Below are positions 1 to 6,239 of a stretch of 6,782 nucleotides of DNA, piece by piece. Positions within the stretch are counted from its first letter, which is position 1, and every line of letters starts with the position of its first letter. The DNA comes from Proteobacteria bacterium UBA4457. Lineage in GTDB: Bacteria > Pseudomonadota > Gammaproteobacteria > Ga0077536. Both the position numbers and the translations under genes were made by a program. The notes beneath the pieces were generated by a model that saw only the letters and a program-made list of their open reading frames with translations, was not told the DNA's origin and searched no databases. Location of the stretch: NCBI GenBank assembly GCA_002390205.1, contig DGOV01000013.1, forward strand, positions 1 to 6,782. The letters are read 5' to 3'.

Positions 1-1
1 G

Positions 2-478
2 GAACCCTATAAATGGTACCCACAGCGCGCGGGAAGGATAGATCTAATTTGGCCACGTATGGTCGAGACAGGTCGTATGAACGATCCGATGGTAAGGCAA
101 GAAGTAGCGAAGCTACTCATGCTGTCTTGTACAGCTGAGTGGACGGCACAGCGAGCCAGAGCTGCTCAGGCACATGGAAGGCCGCAAGGTCCTGAAGGGT
201 CATTAGGTAAATTGGCGTCGAGTCATTTGGCGCGAGCGGCCGCCAAGGTTCATACTTTAATCGGAAGTGCTGATGCGTTACTGAAAGGATCTGATGGCGC
301 GACAAACGGAGTGATTGCTGAGATATTACTGTCAGTGCCAGCCACATCAATTGCGGGTGGAACTGACGAAATCCAGCGGAATATCATTTCAGAGCGAGTG
401 TTAGAAATGCCGAAAGAACCGCGTATGGACGGAGGTGCGTTTCGCGATGTTCCAAAAAATCCGGCGCGCAAACGTTGA
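2..478 (+). CDS. Acyl-CoA dehydrogenase, C-terminal part (5' end outside window)
   Basis: This is the C-terminal helical domain of an acyl-CoA dehydrogenase, an FAD enzyme that makes the alpha-beta double bond in acyl-CoA thioesters. The frame is open from base 2, reading EPYKWYPQRAG before the first Met at 59, so that Met is internal and the gene begins upstream of the window. Family signs are the WPRMVETGRMNDP segment, the long Ala-rich helices, and GGTDEIQRNII near 356-388, followed by an ERVLEMPKEP-type tail. In the medium-chain enzymes the catalytic Glu lies in a YEGT motif; here that place reads AGGT, with Gly at 356-358. The base must therefore come from another position (as in isovaleryl-CoA-type enzymes) or from a partner subunit. 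The substrate cannot be told from this part. The next gene is 121 nt away and unrelated in function. I see no clear terminator after the stop. Confidence 0.85.
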   Translation, partial: EPYKWYPQRAGRIDLIWPRMVETGRMNDPMVRQEVAKLLMLSCTAEWTAQRARAAQAHGRPQGPEGSLGKLASSHLARAAAKVHTLIGSADALLKGSDGATNGVIAEILLSVPATSIAGGTDEIQRNIISERVLEMPKEPRMDGGAFRDVPKNPARKR

Positions 479-519
479 ATTAGGGGGCTTTAGTCTGACC
501 AATATTGTAAATATATGCA

Positions 520-547
520 TTGCAAGACTCCTTCGCCTTCTGATAAC
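520..547 (+). promoter_or_regulatory. Possible sigma70-type promoter of the metal-uptake cluster
   Basis: TTGCAA at 520-525 and GATAAC at 542-547 are separated by 16 nt; each matches the sigma70 consensus at four of six positions. Transcription would begin near 554, about 45 nt before the first gene. The -10 lies inside TGATAACATC, whose reverse complement GATGTTATCA resembles one half of a Zur operator. No second half is present at the right spacing, so zinc control is only a guess. The rest of the 121-nt gap (479-599) holds an AT-rich stretch at 501-520 and nothing else I recognise. Confidence 0.25.
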
Positions 548-599
548 ATCCGGACTTCAGTGTCTTAAATCTGCTTAAAGGCAGTTCGGAATATATTTG

Positions 600-884
600 A
601 TGAGAAGACAAGCTACGGCTTTATTTGTTGCTGCCTTTCTAGGGCTGCAATTCCTATCTCTGCTGCACTCGGTTGAACATGGTCATAACGAACACGAACA
701 TAATGGTTCTGTTTGTCACGTTGCAACACACCTCGATAAAATTGAGTCGTGTGGTGGTACCGTAAATAATGATTCTGAATTTCCCAATACTCCGTCTCTC
801 TTCGTCTTGCATGATGGAAGTGATGTAAACTTTCAACACCTCCTGAGAACTTCTTTACCACGAGCACCGCCCTCAGTTTCCTAA
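600..884 (+). CDS. Small exported His/Cys-rich protein, probable zinc chaperone (DUF2946-like)
   Basis: This 94-residue protein has an N-terminal hydrophobic helix at about residues 5-22, preceded by two Arg, so it is probably exported or anchored in the inner membrane facing the periplasm. It is followed by a metal-ligand-rich stretch: His at 23, 27, 29, 32, 34, 40 and 44, and Cys at 39 and 51. It ends in LPRAPPSVS. The pattern of one hydrophobic helix, an LH..EH..H segment, Cys/His residues and a terminal RAPP is what I know from DUF2946-type proteins, some of which are named zinc-uptake chaperones. The start is ATG at 600; a TTG at 597 directly precedes it, and CGGA at 587-590 is a weak ribosome site 9 nt upstream. 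It is the first gene of the metal cluster, 76 nt before the barrel gene. Binding of zinc rather than copper or nickel is inferred from the neighbours. Confidence 0.72.
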   Translation: MRRQATALFVAAFLGLQFLSLLHSVEHGHNEHEHNGSVCHVATHLDKIESCGGTVNNDSEFPNTPSLFVLHDGSDVNFQHLLRTSLPRAPPSVS

Positions 885-913
885 TACTCATAGCTAATTC
901 ATTTTGAATAATT

Positions 914-935
914 ACTAGCGCTTAACTGTGCTAGT
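914..935 (+). promoter_or_regulatory. Eight-pair hairpin between the chaperone and barrel genes
   Basis: ACTAGCGC at 914-921 pairs with GTGCTAGT at 928-935, with one G-U pair and a 6-nt loop. It lies 25 nt before the barrel start codon. No T-run follows, so it is not a standard intrinsic terminator. It could be an operator dyad, an mRNA-processing or stability element, or a weak attenuator that sets different expression of the two genes. Confidence 0.4.
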
Positions 936-960
936 ACATTTAATTATGTAGGGAACTAAT

Positions 961-2337
961 ATGTTAAGAATTAAATTTGCAGTACTAACGTGTCTGCTCG
1001 TCATACTCGGTAGCTCGCCTTTATGGGCAGCCTCTGATCAAGAAGTTGAATTACTGCGTGCGGAAATAGCTGCGATGAAAGCGGCTCATGAAGAGCGTAT
1101 TTTACTGTTAGAAGCAAAACTGGAAGAAGTAGCAGTCGTAAAAGTTGCCGCAAAATCTGAGGCGAGCTCTGAAAAAACAATTGCGGTAGCTCCAATACGT
1201 CCTGCTACTAATCGTCGCCAAATCAAAAAGAACCTTTTCAATCCATCCATTGGGTTAGTATTCAATGGCCAATACACGCAACATGAAACAGCCGAGGGCG
1301 AAATCGCAGGATTTGCTGTCGGGCATGAAGGTGAGCGAGGCGGAGAAGGATTTGCTATTGATCATACTGAACTGACTTTCTCATCAAGTATTGATGATAA
1401 ATTCTTTGGAAGCTTAACAGCGGCAATAGTAAAGCATGAAGGGAAGACGGAAATTGAGCTCGAAGAGGCCTTCATTCAGACTATGCCTGGTCTTGGTTTG
1501 CCCACTGGCGCTAGTATTAAAGCGGGTAGATTTTTGGCCACAATTGGTTACTTGAACGAACACCATACGCATACGGACGATTTTACCGATCGACCACTGC
1601 CGTATAGAGTGTTCTTAGACGGTGGTTACAACGACGATGGATTGCAGGCTACTTATGTGTTGCCAACGAATTTCTATGCGGAAATTGGTGGTGGTCTGTT
1701 CCGGGGTGATGACTACCCTTTTGGTGGTAGTGATGGCGAAGGCATCGATGCTTGGACTGCTTATGCTCGAACTGGTGGTGACATAGGTGAAAATCAAAGC
1801 TGGAGATTGGGTGGTTCTGTACTATCTGGTAAGTCCACTACGGGTAGAGAAAGTAACCATGAACTAGTGAGCTATGTCGGCGATACTGATTTGTATATAG
1901 CTGATGCCCGATACACTTGGGCTCCTACAGGAAATGCGACCAACCAAGAGTTTGCCTTACAAGGCGAATTCTTCTGGAAAGAAGAAGACGGTTTTTATTC
2001 TGATGCTGAGTCTGGAGCAGACAGTGTCTTGATGGATGATTCGTCTGAAGGCTGGTATACGCAGGCGACTTACAAGTTTGCTCGTAACTGGCGTTTTGGC
2101 GCGCGATATAGCCAACTAAACGCGGCAGATGTGCCTACTGGATTGATTGGTAGCCATTTAGATGGGGAAGGTTATAACCCTAAAGCGTACACGGCGATGT
2201 TCGATTGGACGAATAGTGAGTTTAGTCGTGTAAGATTGCAATATAACAGAGAGGAGCTTGCTAGTGGGCAGGATGATGATCAGATCATGCTTCAGTACAT
2301 CATGAGTATTGGCGCACACGCTGCTCATAAGTACTAG
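961..2337 (+). CDS. Outer-membrane beta-barrel (porin-like) protein of a metal-uptake cluster
   Basis: The 458-residue precursor has a signal peptide (residues 1-23, cut at LWA|AS), then a charged heptad-like helix at about 26-58 that should form a coiled coil. A linker to about residue 85 leads into alternating-polarity strands typical of an outer-membrane barrel, ending in an aromatic residue (AHAAHKY). The N-terminal coiled coil plus barrel recalls trimeric porins of the OprO/OprP kind, but I cannot assign it to that family. A His/Asp cluster, HHTHTDD at residues 201-207, and His near the C-terminus (GAHAAHKY) could bind metal. There is no TonB box that I can see. The start is ATG with AGGGAA at 950-955, 5 nt upstream. 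The stop overlaps the next gene's GTG by one base, which ties it to the binding-protein gene. Proposed role: passage of zinc or another divalent metal across the outer membrane, inferred from context. Confidence 0.8.
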   Translation: MLRIKFAVLTCLLVILGSSPLWAASDQEVELLRAEIAAMKAAHEERILLLEAKLEEVAVVKVAAKSEASSEKTIAVAPIRPATNRRQIKKNLFNPSIGLVFNGQYTQHETAEGEIAGFAVGHEGERGGEGFAIDHTELTFSSSIDDKFFGSLTAAIVKHEGKTEIELEEAFIQTMPGLGLPTGASIKAGRFLATIGYLNEHHTHTDDFTDRPLPYRVFLDGGYNDDGLQATYVLPTNFYAEIGGGLFRGDDYPFGGSDGEGIDAWTAYARTGGDIGENQSWRLGGSVLSGKSTTGRESNHELVSYVGDTDLYIADARYTWAPTGNATNQEFALQGEFFWKEEDGFYSDAESGADSVLMDDSSEGWYTQATYKFARNWRFGARYSQLNAADVPTGLIGSHLDGEGYNPKAYTAMFDWTNSEFSRVRLQYNREELASGQDDDQIMLQYIMSIGAHAAHKY

Positions 2338-3248
2338 TGAGATATTTTCTCAGTAGAGGTCTGTTAATGATGAGCGCAGCATTTTTATGCTGCGCTTCTT
2401 CTAATGCGATGGCTGCCCTAGAAGTTTTCGCTTGCGAGCCTGAGTGGGCGTCTTTAGCATCAGAGATTGGCGGAGACAAAGTGAAAACTTTCTCTGCAAC
2501 TCATGCTCGGCAAGATCCTCACTTTATCAAAGCCCGTCCAAGTTTAATATCGAAGGTAAGAAGAGCGGATCTGATCGTCTGCTCGGGGGCCGACTTAGAG
2601 ATTGGTTGGCTACCATTATTGCTGGAGAGAGCCGGCGCCGATGTGCAGCGCGGTGCAGTAGGTAATTTGATGGCGTATCAGTATGTGCCGTTGATCGAGA
2701 TCCCTACTATTGTCGACCGAAGTTTGGGTGATATCCATGCGGATGGAAATCCACACATTCATCTTGATCCACGAAACTTACTTCGGGTGGGTAAAGAACT
2801 CTTGAATCGACTGGTCTTGATAGATGAAGGAAATTCAGACTTTTATAAGTTACGGTACGCACAGTTTGAAACTAAGCTGAATACTGCGATAGTGAGGTGG
2901 CTTGAAGAAGGTAAGCAGATAAAGGGGATGCAAGTCATGACTAAGCATAAGTCTCTTTCCTATCTGATCAATTTTTTCGGGTTAGAAGAAGTAGCAAGTC
3001 TTGAGCCTAGGCCTGGCCTTCCTCCTACGTCTTCGCATTTAGCTAAAATATTAGAGTCTGTAGGCTCTAAAAATGTGCGGGCGATTATCCGTGCTCCCTA
3101 CGAGTCTGATAGAGGCATAGACTGGATAACATCAAAGACCGGAATTAAAGACATAATCATCCCTTACACTGTGGATGGCGATGACAACAGTGGCGATTTA
3201 TTCGCTCTTTTTGACCGATCTTTGGCGATTCTAAAAAGTGCACTTTAG
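2337..3248 (+). CDS. Zinc/metal ABC transporter periplasmic substrate-binding protein (ZnuA-type)
   Basis: This is a cluster A-I (ZnuA/PsaA family) metal-binding protein of 303 residues. The signal peptide runs to AMA at about residue 26. The mature part begins near EVFACEPEW, followed by the family segments DPHF (His62), GNPHIHLDP (His140) and TKHKSLSYLINFFGL (His204), the likely three metal His ligands; a C-lobe acidic residue would complete the site. It lacks the long His/Asp-rich loop of classical ZnuA. The FACEPEW start and the EPRPGLPPTSSH segment at about 223-234 mark a distinct subgroup. I use the GTG at 2337, which supplies the basic n-region (MRYFLSR). An ATG at 2367 with AGAGGT 7 nt upstream has a better ribosome site but gives a signal peptide without positive charge, so the start is unsettled. 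It overlaps the permease gene by 11 nt. Confidence 0.88.
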   Translation: MRYFLSRGLLMMSAAFLCCASSNAMAALEVFACEPEWASLASEIGGDKVKTFSATHARQDPHFIKARPSLISKVRRADLIVCSGADLEIGWLPLLLERAGADVQRGAVGNLMAYQYVPLIEIPTIVDRSLGDIHADGNPHIHLDPRNLLRVGKELLNRLVLIDEGNSDFYKLRYAQFETKLNTAIVRWLEEGKQIKGMQVMTKHKSLSYLINFFGLEEVASLEPRPGLPPTSSHLAKILESVGSKNVRAIIRAPYESDRGIDWITSKTGIKDIIIPYTVDGDDNSGDLFALFDRSLAILKSAL

Positions 3249-4002
3249 TGAAATCTGGATAATTGTGGGACCCGCGCTAGTCGCGGGTCTTATGATTGCC
3301 CTAACACATGCTCCGCTCGGAATCGAGGTGGTGCGACGCGGTATCATTTTTATCGATTTAGCTATTGCTCAGATTGCTGGGTTGGGTGTAATAGTCGCGG
3401 AGATTATCTTTGATGATCCCTCAGCTCTTATAGTTCAAGCTATAGCACTATCTTTGGCGGTCATTGCAGGTGTTTTCTTTCACAAGATGGAAACAGTTGC
3501 CCGCGATAATTTAGAAGCGATTATTGGTGTCTCTTTTGTTCTCGCCGCTTCTACTGTATTGCTCGTACTCGCCGGAAGCACACATGGAGGTGAAGATCTT
3601 ACACATCTACTTGGAGGACAAGTTTTATTTGTGACGTGGGAACACGTATTAGCTCATGGCTTTATCTACGTATCCATCTTAGCTATCTGGTTTTCTTATC
3701 CAAAAATTCGAACTGGGATTGGTTTCTATTTAATTTTTGCACTTGCTCTGACTTCTTCAGTCCAGCTAGTAGGTGTCTATCTTGTTTTTTCAAGTCTCAT
3801 TTTACCTGCGCTAGCTGCGTTAGGTACAAGACGTCCGCACGTCGTCGCCTGGAGTTGTGGTATGACGTCTGTGCTACTGGGCATGGCATTTTCCATCTTT
3901 ATTGATTACCCGTCAGGACCAGTGATGGTTGTTAGTTTTGTTTTAGTTACCGTAGCGTTTGTCACTAGCAGGAGGTTCTTTATTTGTAAAACGACTACTT
4001 AG
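3238..4002 (+). CDS. Metal ABC transporter permease, ABC-3 family (ZnuB-type)
   Basis: This 254-residue, very hydrophobic protein carries about eight membrane helices and is the inner-membrane channel of a zinc/manganese-type ABC importer. Family segments include a first helix followed by APLG at about residues 25-28, then RRGIIFIDLAIAQIAGLG at about 33-50, a cytoplasmic segment before NLEAIIGVSFVLAAS at about 92-106, THGGEDLTHLLGGQ at about 114-127, and the VGVYLVFSSLILPA helix at about 178-191. The start is GTG at 3238, inside the binding-protein gene, with no clear ribosome site, which suggests translational coupling. A second GTG in frame at 3265 would remove half of the first helix. The gene after it is a MerC protein; no ATPase subunit lies in the window, so the energising partner must be encoded elsewhere. 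Confidence 0.88.
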   Translation: MHFSEIWIIVGPALVAGLMIALTHAPLGIEVVRRGIIFIDLAIAQIAGLGVIVAEIIFDDPSALIVQAIALSLAVIAGVFFHKMETVARDNLEAIIGVSFVLAASTVLLVLAGSTHGGEDLTHLLGGQVLFVTWEHVLAHGFIYVSILAIWFSYPKIRTGIGFYLIFALALTSSVQLVGVYLVFSSLILPALAALGTRRPHVVAWSCGMTSVLLGMAFSIFIDYPSGPVMVVSFVLVTVAFVTSRRFFICKTTT

Positions 4003-4011
4003 CGTTTTGCC

Positions 4012-4017
4012 TATAAT
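4012..4017 (+). promoter_or_regulatory. Consensus -10 box immediately before the MerC-family gene
   Basis: A perfect TATAAT lies in the 21-nt gap between the permease stop and the MerC ATG. If used, transcription would begin about 7 nt after it, at the ATG at 4024, giving a leaderless message. There is no good -35: TTGTAA at 3984-3989 is 22 nt away. No ribosome site precedes the ATG, which fits either leaderless translation or re-initiation from the permease. Confidence 0.25.
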
Positions 4018-4023
4018 TTCACA

Positions 4024-4431
4024 ATGATAAAAACTCAATTAAATTCAGATAAATTAGCTGTAGTGGTTTCTTTAATATGCGTTGTTCATTGCTTCGCGGC
4101 TCCCACTATCCTCATTTTTGTGTCCACCTTTTTTCCAATTTCTTACGAAAATGAACTGGTGCACATATCGTTACTTATGATAGCAGTCCCCGTCAGTGTG
4201 CTGGCTTTGGCTCTTGGATATAAAAACCACCAAGCTACTTCCTTTTTCTTTATAGGGTTAGTCGGATTGTCTCTATTAGTTTTTGCAGTGTCTTTGGGTG
4301 AAAACTTTTTAGGGGGATTTGGTGAAAAAAGCTTAACTTTGTTGGGTTCAACTATCGTTGCCTACGCCCACTTCAAAAACCATCAGATCTGCGTCAAGTT
4401 GAATTGTGCTTGTCACGAGAATACGTCTTAG
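4024..4431 (+). CDS. MerC-family inner-membrane metal transport protein
   Basis: This 135-residue protein has four predicted membrane helices (about 11-33, 43-64, 71-92 and 99-117). It matches the MerC layout: DKLAVVVSLIC..HC in helix 1, with Cys19, His22 and Cys23, followed by Pro27; then a helix around ISLLMIAVPVSVLALALGY; then a late helix and a short cytoplasmic tail. The tail holds Cys123, Cys128, Cys130 and His131 (CVKLNCACH). MerC itself moves mercuric ions inward through paired cysteines. Here there are no other mer genes (no merA, merR, merT or merP), and the gene follows a zinc-type permease by 21 nt, so a role in uptake or sensing of zinc or a similar metal is more likely. This is inference. 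The gene is more AT-rich than its neighbours. Confidence 0.8.
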   Translation: MIKTQLNSDKLAVVVSLICVVHCFAAPTILIFVSTFFPISYENELVHISLLMIAVPVSVLALALGYKNHQATSFFFIGLVGLSLLVFAVSLGENFLGGFGEKSLTLLGSTIVAYAHFKNHQICVKLNCACHENTS

Positions 4432-4600
4432 CGGAGTAGTTGAGATTATCTAAAGCCTTTTTATTGTTATTCAAGTAATCTCGATAAGACTGACGAGTCT
4501 CGCGATGTAGTGTGTGGGAATTTGATAATCACACCGTCTGACAGGTTTCCCAAGGTGGCTAGGGTAGCCTGAAAAAAGATCTAAAAAATGTCTAAAATAT

Positions 4601-4626
4601 AAACTAATTCACTTACTGAATAGTTT
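4601..4626. repeat. AT-rich hairpin in the gap before the carotenoid oxygenase gene
   Basis: AAACTAATTCA at 4601-4611 pairs with TGAATAGTTT at 4617-4626, giving ten base pairs with one bulged A and a CTTAC loop. Read on the - strand the stem is followed by T-rich DNA, so it could stop antisense transcription. No gene on that strand needs it here. Function unknown. Confidence 0.3.
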
Positions 4627-4709
4627 TAGCCCGCGTGATGAAGGAAGGTTTCTAAGCATAAGGTTGCTCCTGGGGGTTTGGACGTTTATCCGCTTAGGGA
4701 TCTGATAGA

Positions 4710-4726
4710 ACACAATTTTGTTGTGT
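4710..4726. promoter_or_regulatory. Perfect ACACAA/TTGTGT dyad, candidate operator
   Basis: ACACAA at 4710-4715 and TTGTGT at 4721-4726 form a perfect 6-bp inverted repeat around TTTTG. It lies 55 nt before the preferred start of the carotenoid oxygenase gene. A poor promoter candidate lies just upstream (TTGGAC 4678-4683, 17 nt, TCTGAT 4701-4706), which would put the transcription start inside the dyad, a place where a repressor would act. The promoter assignment is weak; the dyad itself is plain. Confidence 0.35.
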
Positions 4727-4766
4727 CGGCTTTGTTATGCTAGGTAAGCTACCATACGTCAGCTTC

Positions 4767-4772
4767 AGGGAG
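4767..4772 (+). promoter_or_regulatory. Ribosome binding site deciding the carotenoid oxygenase start
   Basis: AGGGAG lies 9 nt before ATG 4782 and only 3 nt before ATG 4776. A longer frame begins at ATG 4737 but has no ribosome site before it. The 4782 start is therefore preferred. Confidence 0.5.
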
Positions 4773-4781
4773 CTAATGATA

Positions 4782-6239
4782 ATGAGAAATTTAATTGAGT
4801 CCAAAATAAGGTCTGCGGTGACTGGAGGAGTAGAACTGCTCGCCGCTTGGAATCGAAAACGTATGCCGGCTTTACCTAGGGAAAACCCATATTTGTCTGG
4901 CATCCACCGGCCCATGAATGAAGAAAAAACTTTACTAGAGCTTGACGTGAACGGGCAGATACCCGAGTCATTAAACGGACAATATCTGCGGATTGGGCCG
5001 AATCCGTTGAATCACCCTGATCCTAATAGCTATCATTGGTTTTTAGGCGATGGGATGGCGCACGGTGTGCGTATCGAGGGTGGTAAAGCGCTCTGGTATC
5101 GTAACCGCTGGATACGTTCTAATGCAGTTAGCAAGGCGTTGGGAGAGCCAACATCTCCTGGGTCACGCAACCCTCGAGCTGACAATGCAAACACTAATAT
5201 TATCCGAGTCGACGGACGAACATTTGCAGTTGTTGAGGCAGGTGGGTTTCCTGTGGAAGTTGACAGCAACTTGGAAACTATCCAGCACACCTCTTTTGAT
5301 AACACTTTAGGGGGATCATTTTCGGCACACCCACATTTGGATCCAGAAACTGGTCAGATGCATGCCATCTGCTATGACGCTATGGTTAAAGATACAGTTT
5401 GGCATGTGGTCTTAGGCGCCGATGCAAAAGTAGTTCGAAGGGAGCCCATTGCCGTAAAAGACGGTCCTTCCATCCATGACTGCGCTATCACTAAGACCTA
5501 TGTCTTGGTATTCGATTTGCCTGTAACATTCTCTATGCGGTCCGTCATCGCAGGCCATGGGTTTCCTTACAAATGGAACCCTAAGCACCAGGCACGAGTT
5601 GGGTTATGTCCTCGCTCTGGGCGTGGCGACCAGACTATTTGGTTTGATATTGATCCTTGCTACGTCTTTCACCCAGCGAACGCTTATGAAACGAATAAAG
5701 GTGACGTGATAGTCGATGTGATCGCTCATGAGACGATGTTTGCGACTAGCACTATAGGTCCCGATTCACGTCGATCGAGGCTAGAGCGCTGGACATTAAA
5801 AGCGGGGGCCTCGCAAGTGGAGCGCAGAGTACTGCACGATCATAACCAAGAGTTCCCCCGTTATAACGAATCATATACATGCCATTCTAATCGGTACATC
5901 TATTCGGTGTCGCTTCCAATGGAAACCACGACAGAGATGCTGAGCATGTCAGGGTCAGTGTTGTTTAAAAATGATTTACAAACAGGTGAAGTGTCGGAGC
6001 ATGATTTCGGGGTAAATCGTCACCTTGGCGAGTTTGTTTTTGTGAGTAAGACGGACAGATCTGGAAAGAACGATAAAGTGCTTGAGGACGATGGATGGCT
6101 CATGGGCTTTGTGATTGACTCAGTGGCGGAGGTGACTGATTTGGTTATTCTCGGAGCACAGGATATATCTGCCGCGCCCTTAGCAGCGATAAGGATCCCG
6201 CATACAGTACCTCCTGGTTTTCATGGAAATTGGGTTTAA
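4782..6239 (+). CDS. Carotenoid oxygenase (RPE65 / lignostilbene dioxygenase family)
   Basis: This is a complete non-heme Fe(II) dioxygenase of 485 residues, which cleaves a C=C bond in carotenoids, apocarotenoids or stilbene-type aromatics to give two aldehydes or ketones. Seen in order: ENPYL (about 34-38), GQYLRIGPNP (66-75), WFLGDGMAHG just after, FSAHPH with His183, SIHDCAIT with His232, VFHPANAYE with His297, LEDDGW near 435, and the terminal PPGFHGNWV with His481. The four His are the family's iron ligands, with spacing close to that of cyanobacterial apocarotenoid oxygenase, so the enzyme should be active. There is no signal peptide; it is cytosolic or loosely membrane-bound. The start at 4782 is chosen from AGGGAG; starting at 4737 would add 15 residues. 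It seems to be transcribed alone. No carotenoid or lignin-degradation gene lies nearby, so the substrate is open. Confidence 0.92.
   Translation: MRNLIESKIRSAVTGGVELLAAWNRKRMPALPRENPYLSGIHRPMNEEKTLLELDVNGQIPESLNGQYLRIGPNPLNHPDPNSYHWFLGDGMAHGVRIEGGKALWYRNRWIRSNAVSKALGEPTSPGSRNPRADNANTNIIRVDGRTFAVVEAGGFPVEVDSNLETIQHTSFDNTLGGSFSAHPHLDPETGQMHAICYDAMVKDTVWHVVLGADAKVVRREPIAVKDGPSIHDCAITKTYVLVFDLPVTFSMRSVIAGHGFPYKWNPKHQARVGLCPRSGRGDQTIWFDIDPCYVFHPANAYETNKGDVIVDVIAHETMFATSTIGPDSRRSRLERWTLKAGASQVERRVLHDHNQEFPRYNESYTCHSNRYIYSVSLPMETTTEMLSMSGSVLFKNDLQTGEVSEHDFGVNRHLGEFVFVSKTDRSGKNDKVLEDDGWLMGFVIDSVAEVTDLVILGAQDISAAPLAAIRIPHTVPPGFHGNWV

Larger units (their letters stand above)
4432..4736. other. Non-coding gap with small inverted repeats
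   Basis: No frame here codes for a believable protein. It holds GAGATTA at 4442-4448 with its complement TAATCTC at 4476-4482 (27-nt loop, with TTTTT inside the loop), and a small hairpin AGACT/AGTCT at 4487-4500. GTGTG near 4510-4516 can pair with CACAC at 4530-4534, TGGGAA at 4515-4520 with TTCCCA at 4547-4552, and GGCTA/TAGCC at 4557-4569 closes on a GGG loop. The first pair could act as a weak terminator of the metal cluster, but none has the usual GC stem plus T-run. I do not recognise a known structured RNA. Confidence 0.35.

Noticed and set aside
495..555. Zur-type zinc operator upstream of the cluster
   Set aside because: Only a half-site-like TGATAACATC is visible at 541-550; the AT-rich stretch at 501-520 is a poor palindrome. 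A full operator cannot be supported.
3249..4023. Hidden ATPase fused to or nested in the permease gene
   Set aside because: No Walker A (GxxGxGKST) or LSGGQ motif appears in any frame. GGQ in the permease is part of its own conserved GEDLTHLLGGQ segment.
4024..4431. Mercury resistance operon
   Set aside because: Only a MerC-family protein is present; no merR, merT, merP or merA is near, and all neighbours are of zinc-uptake type.
4442..4482. Intrinsic terminator of the metal cluster
   Set aside because: The GAGATTA/TAATCTC arms are AT-rich with a 27-nt loop, and the T-run lies in the loop instead of after the stem.
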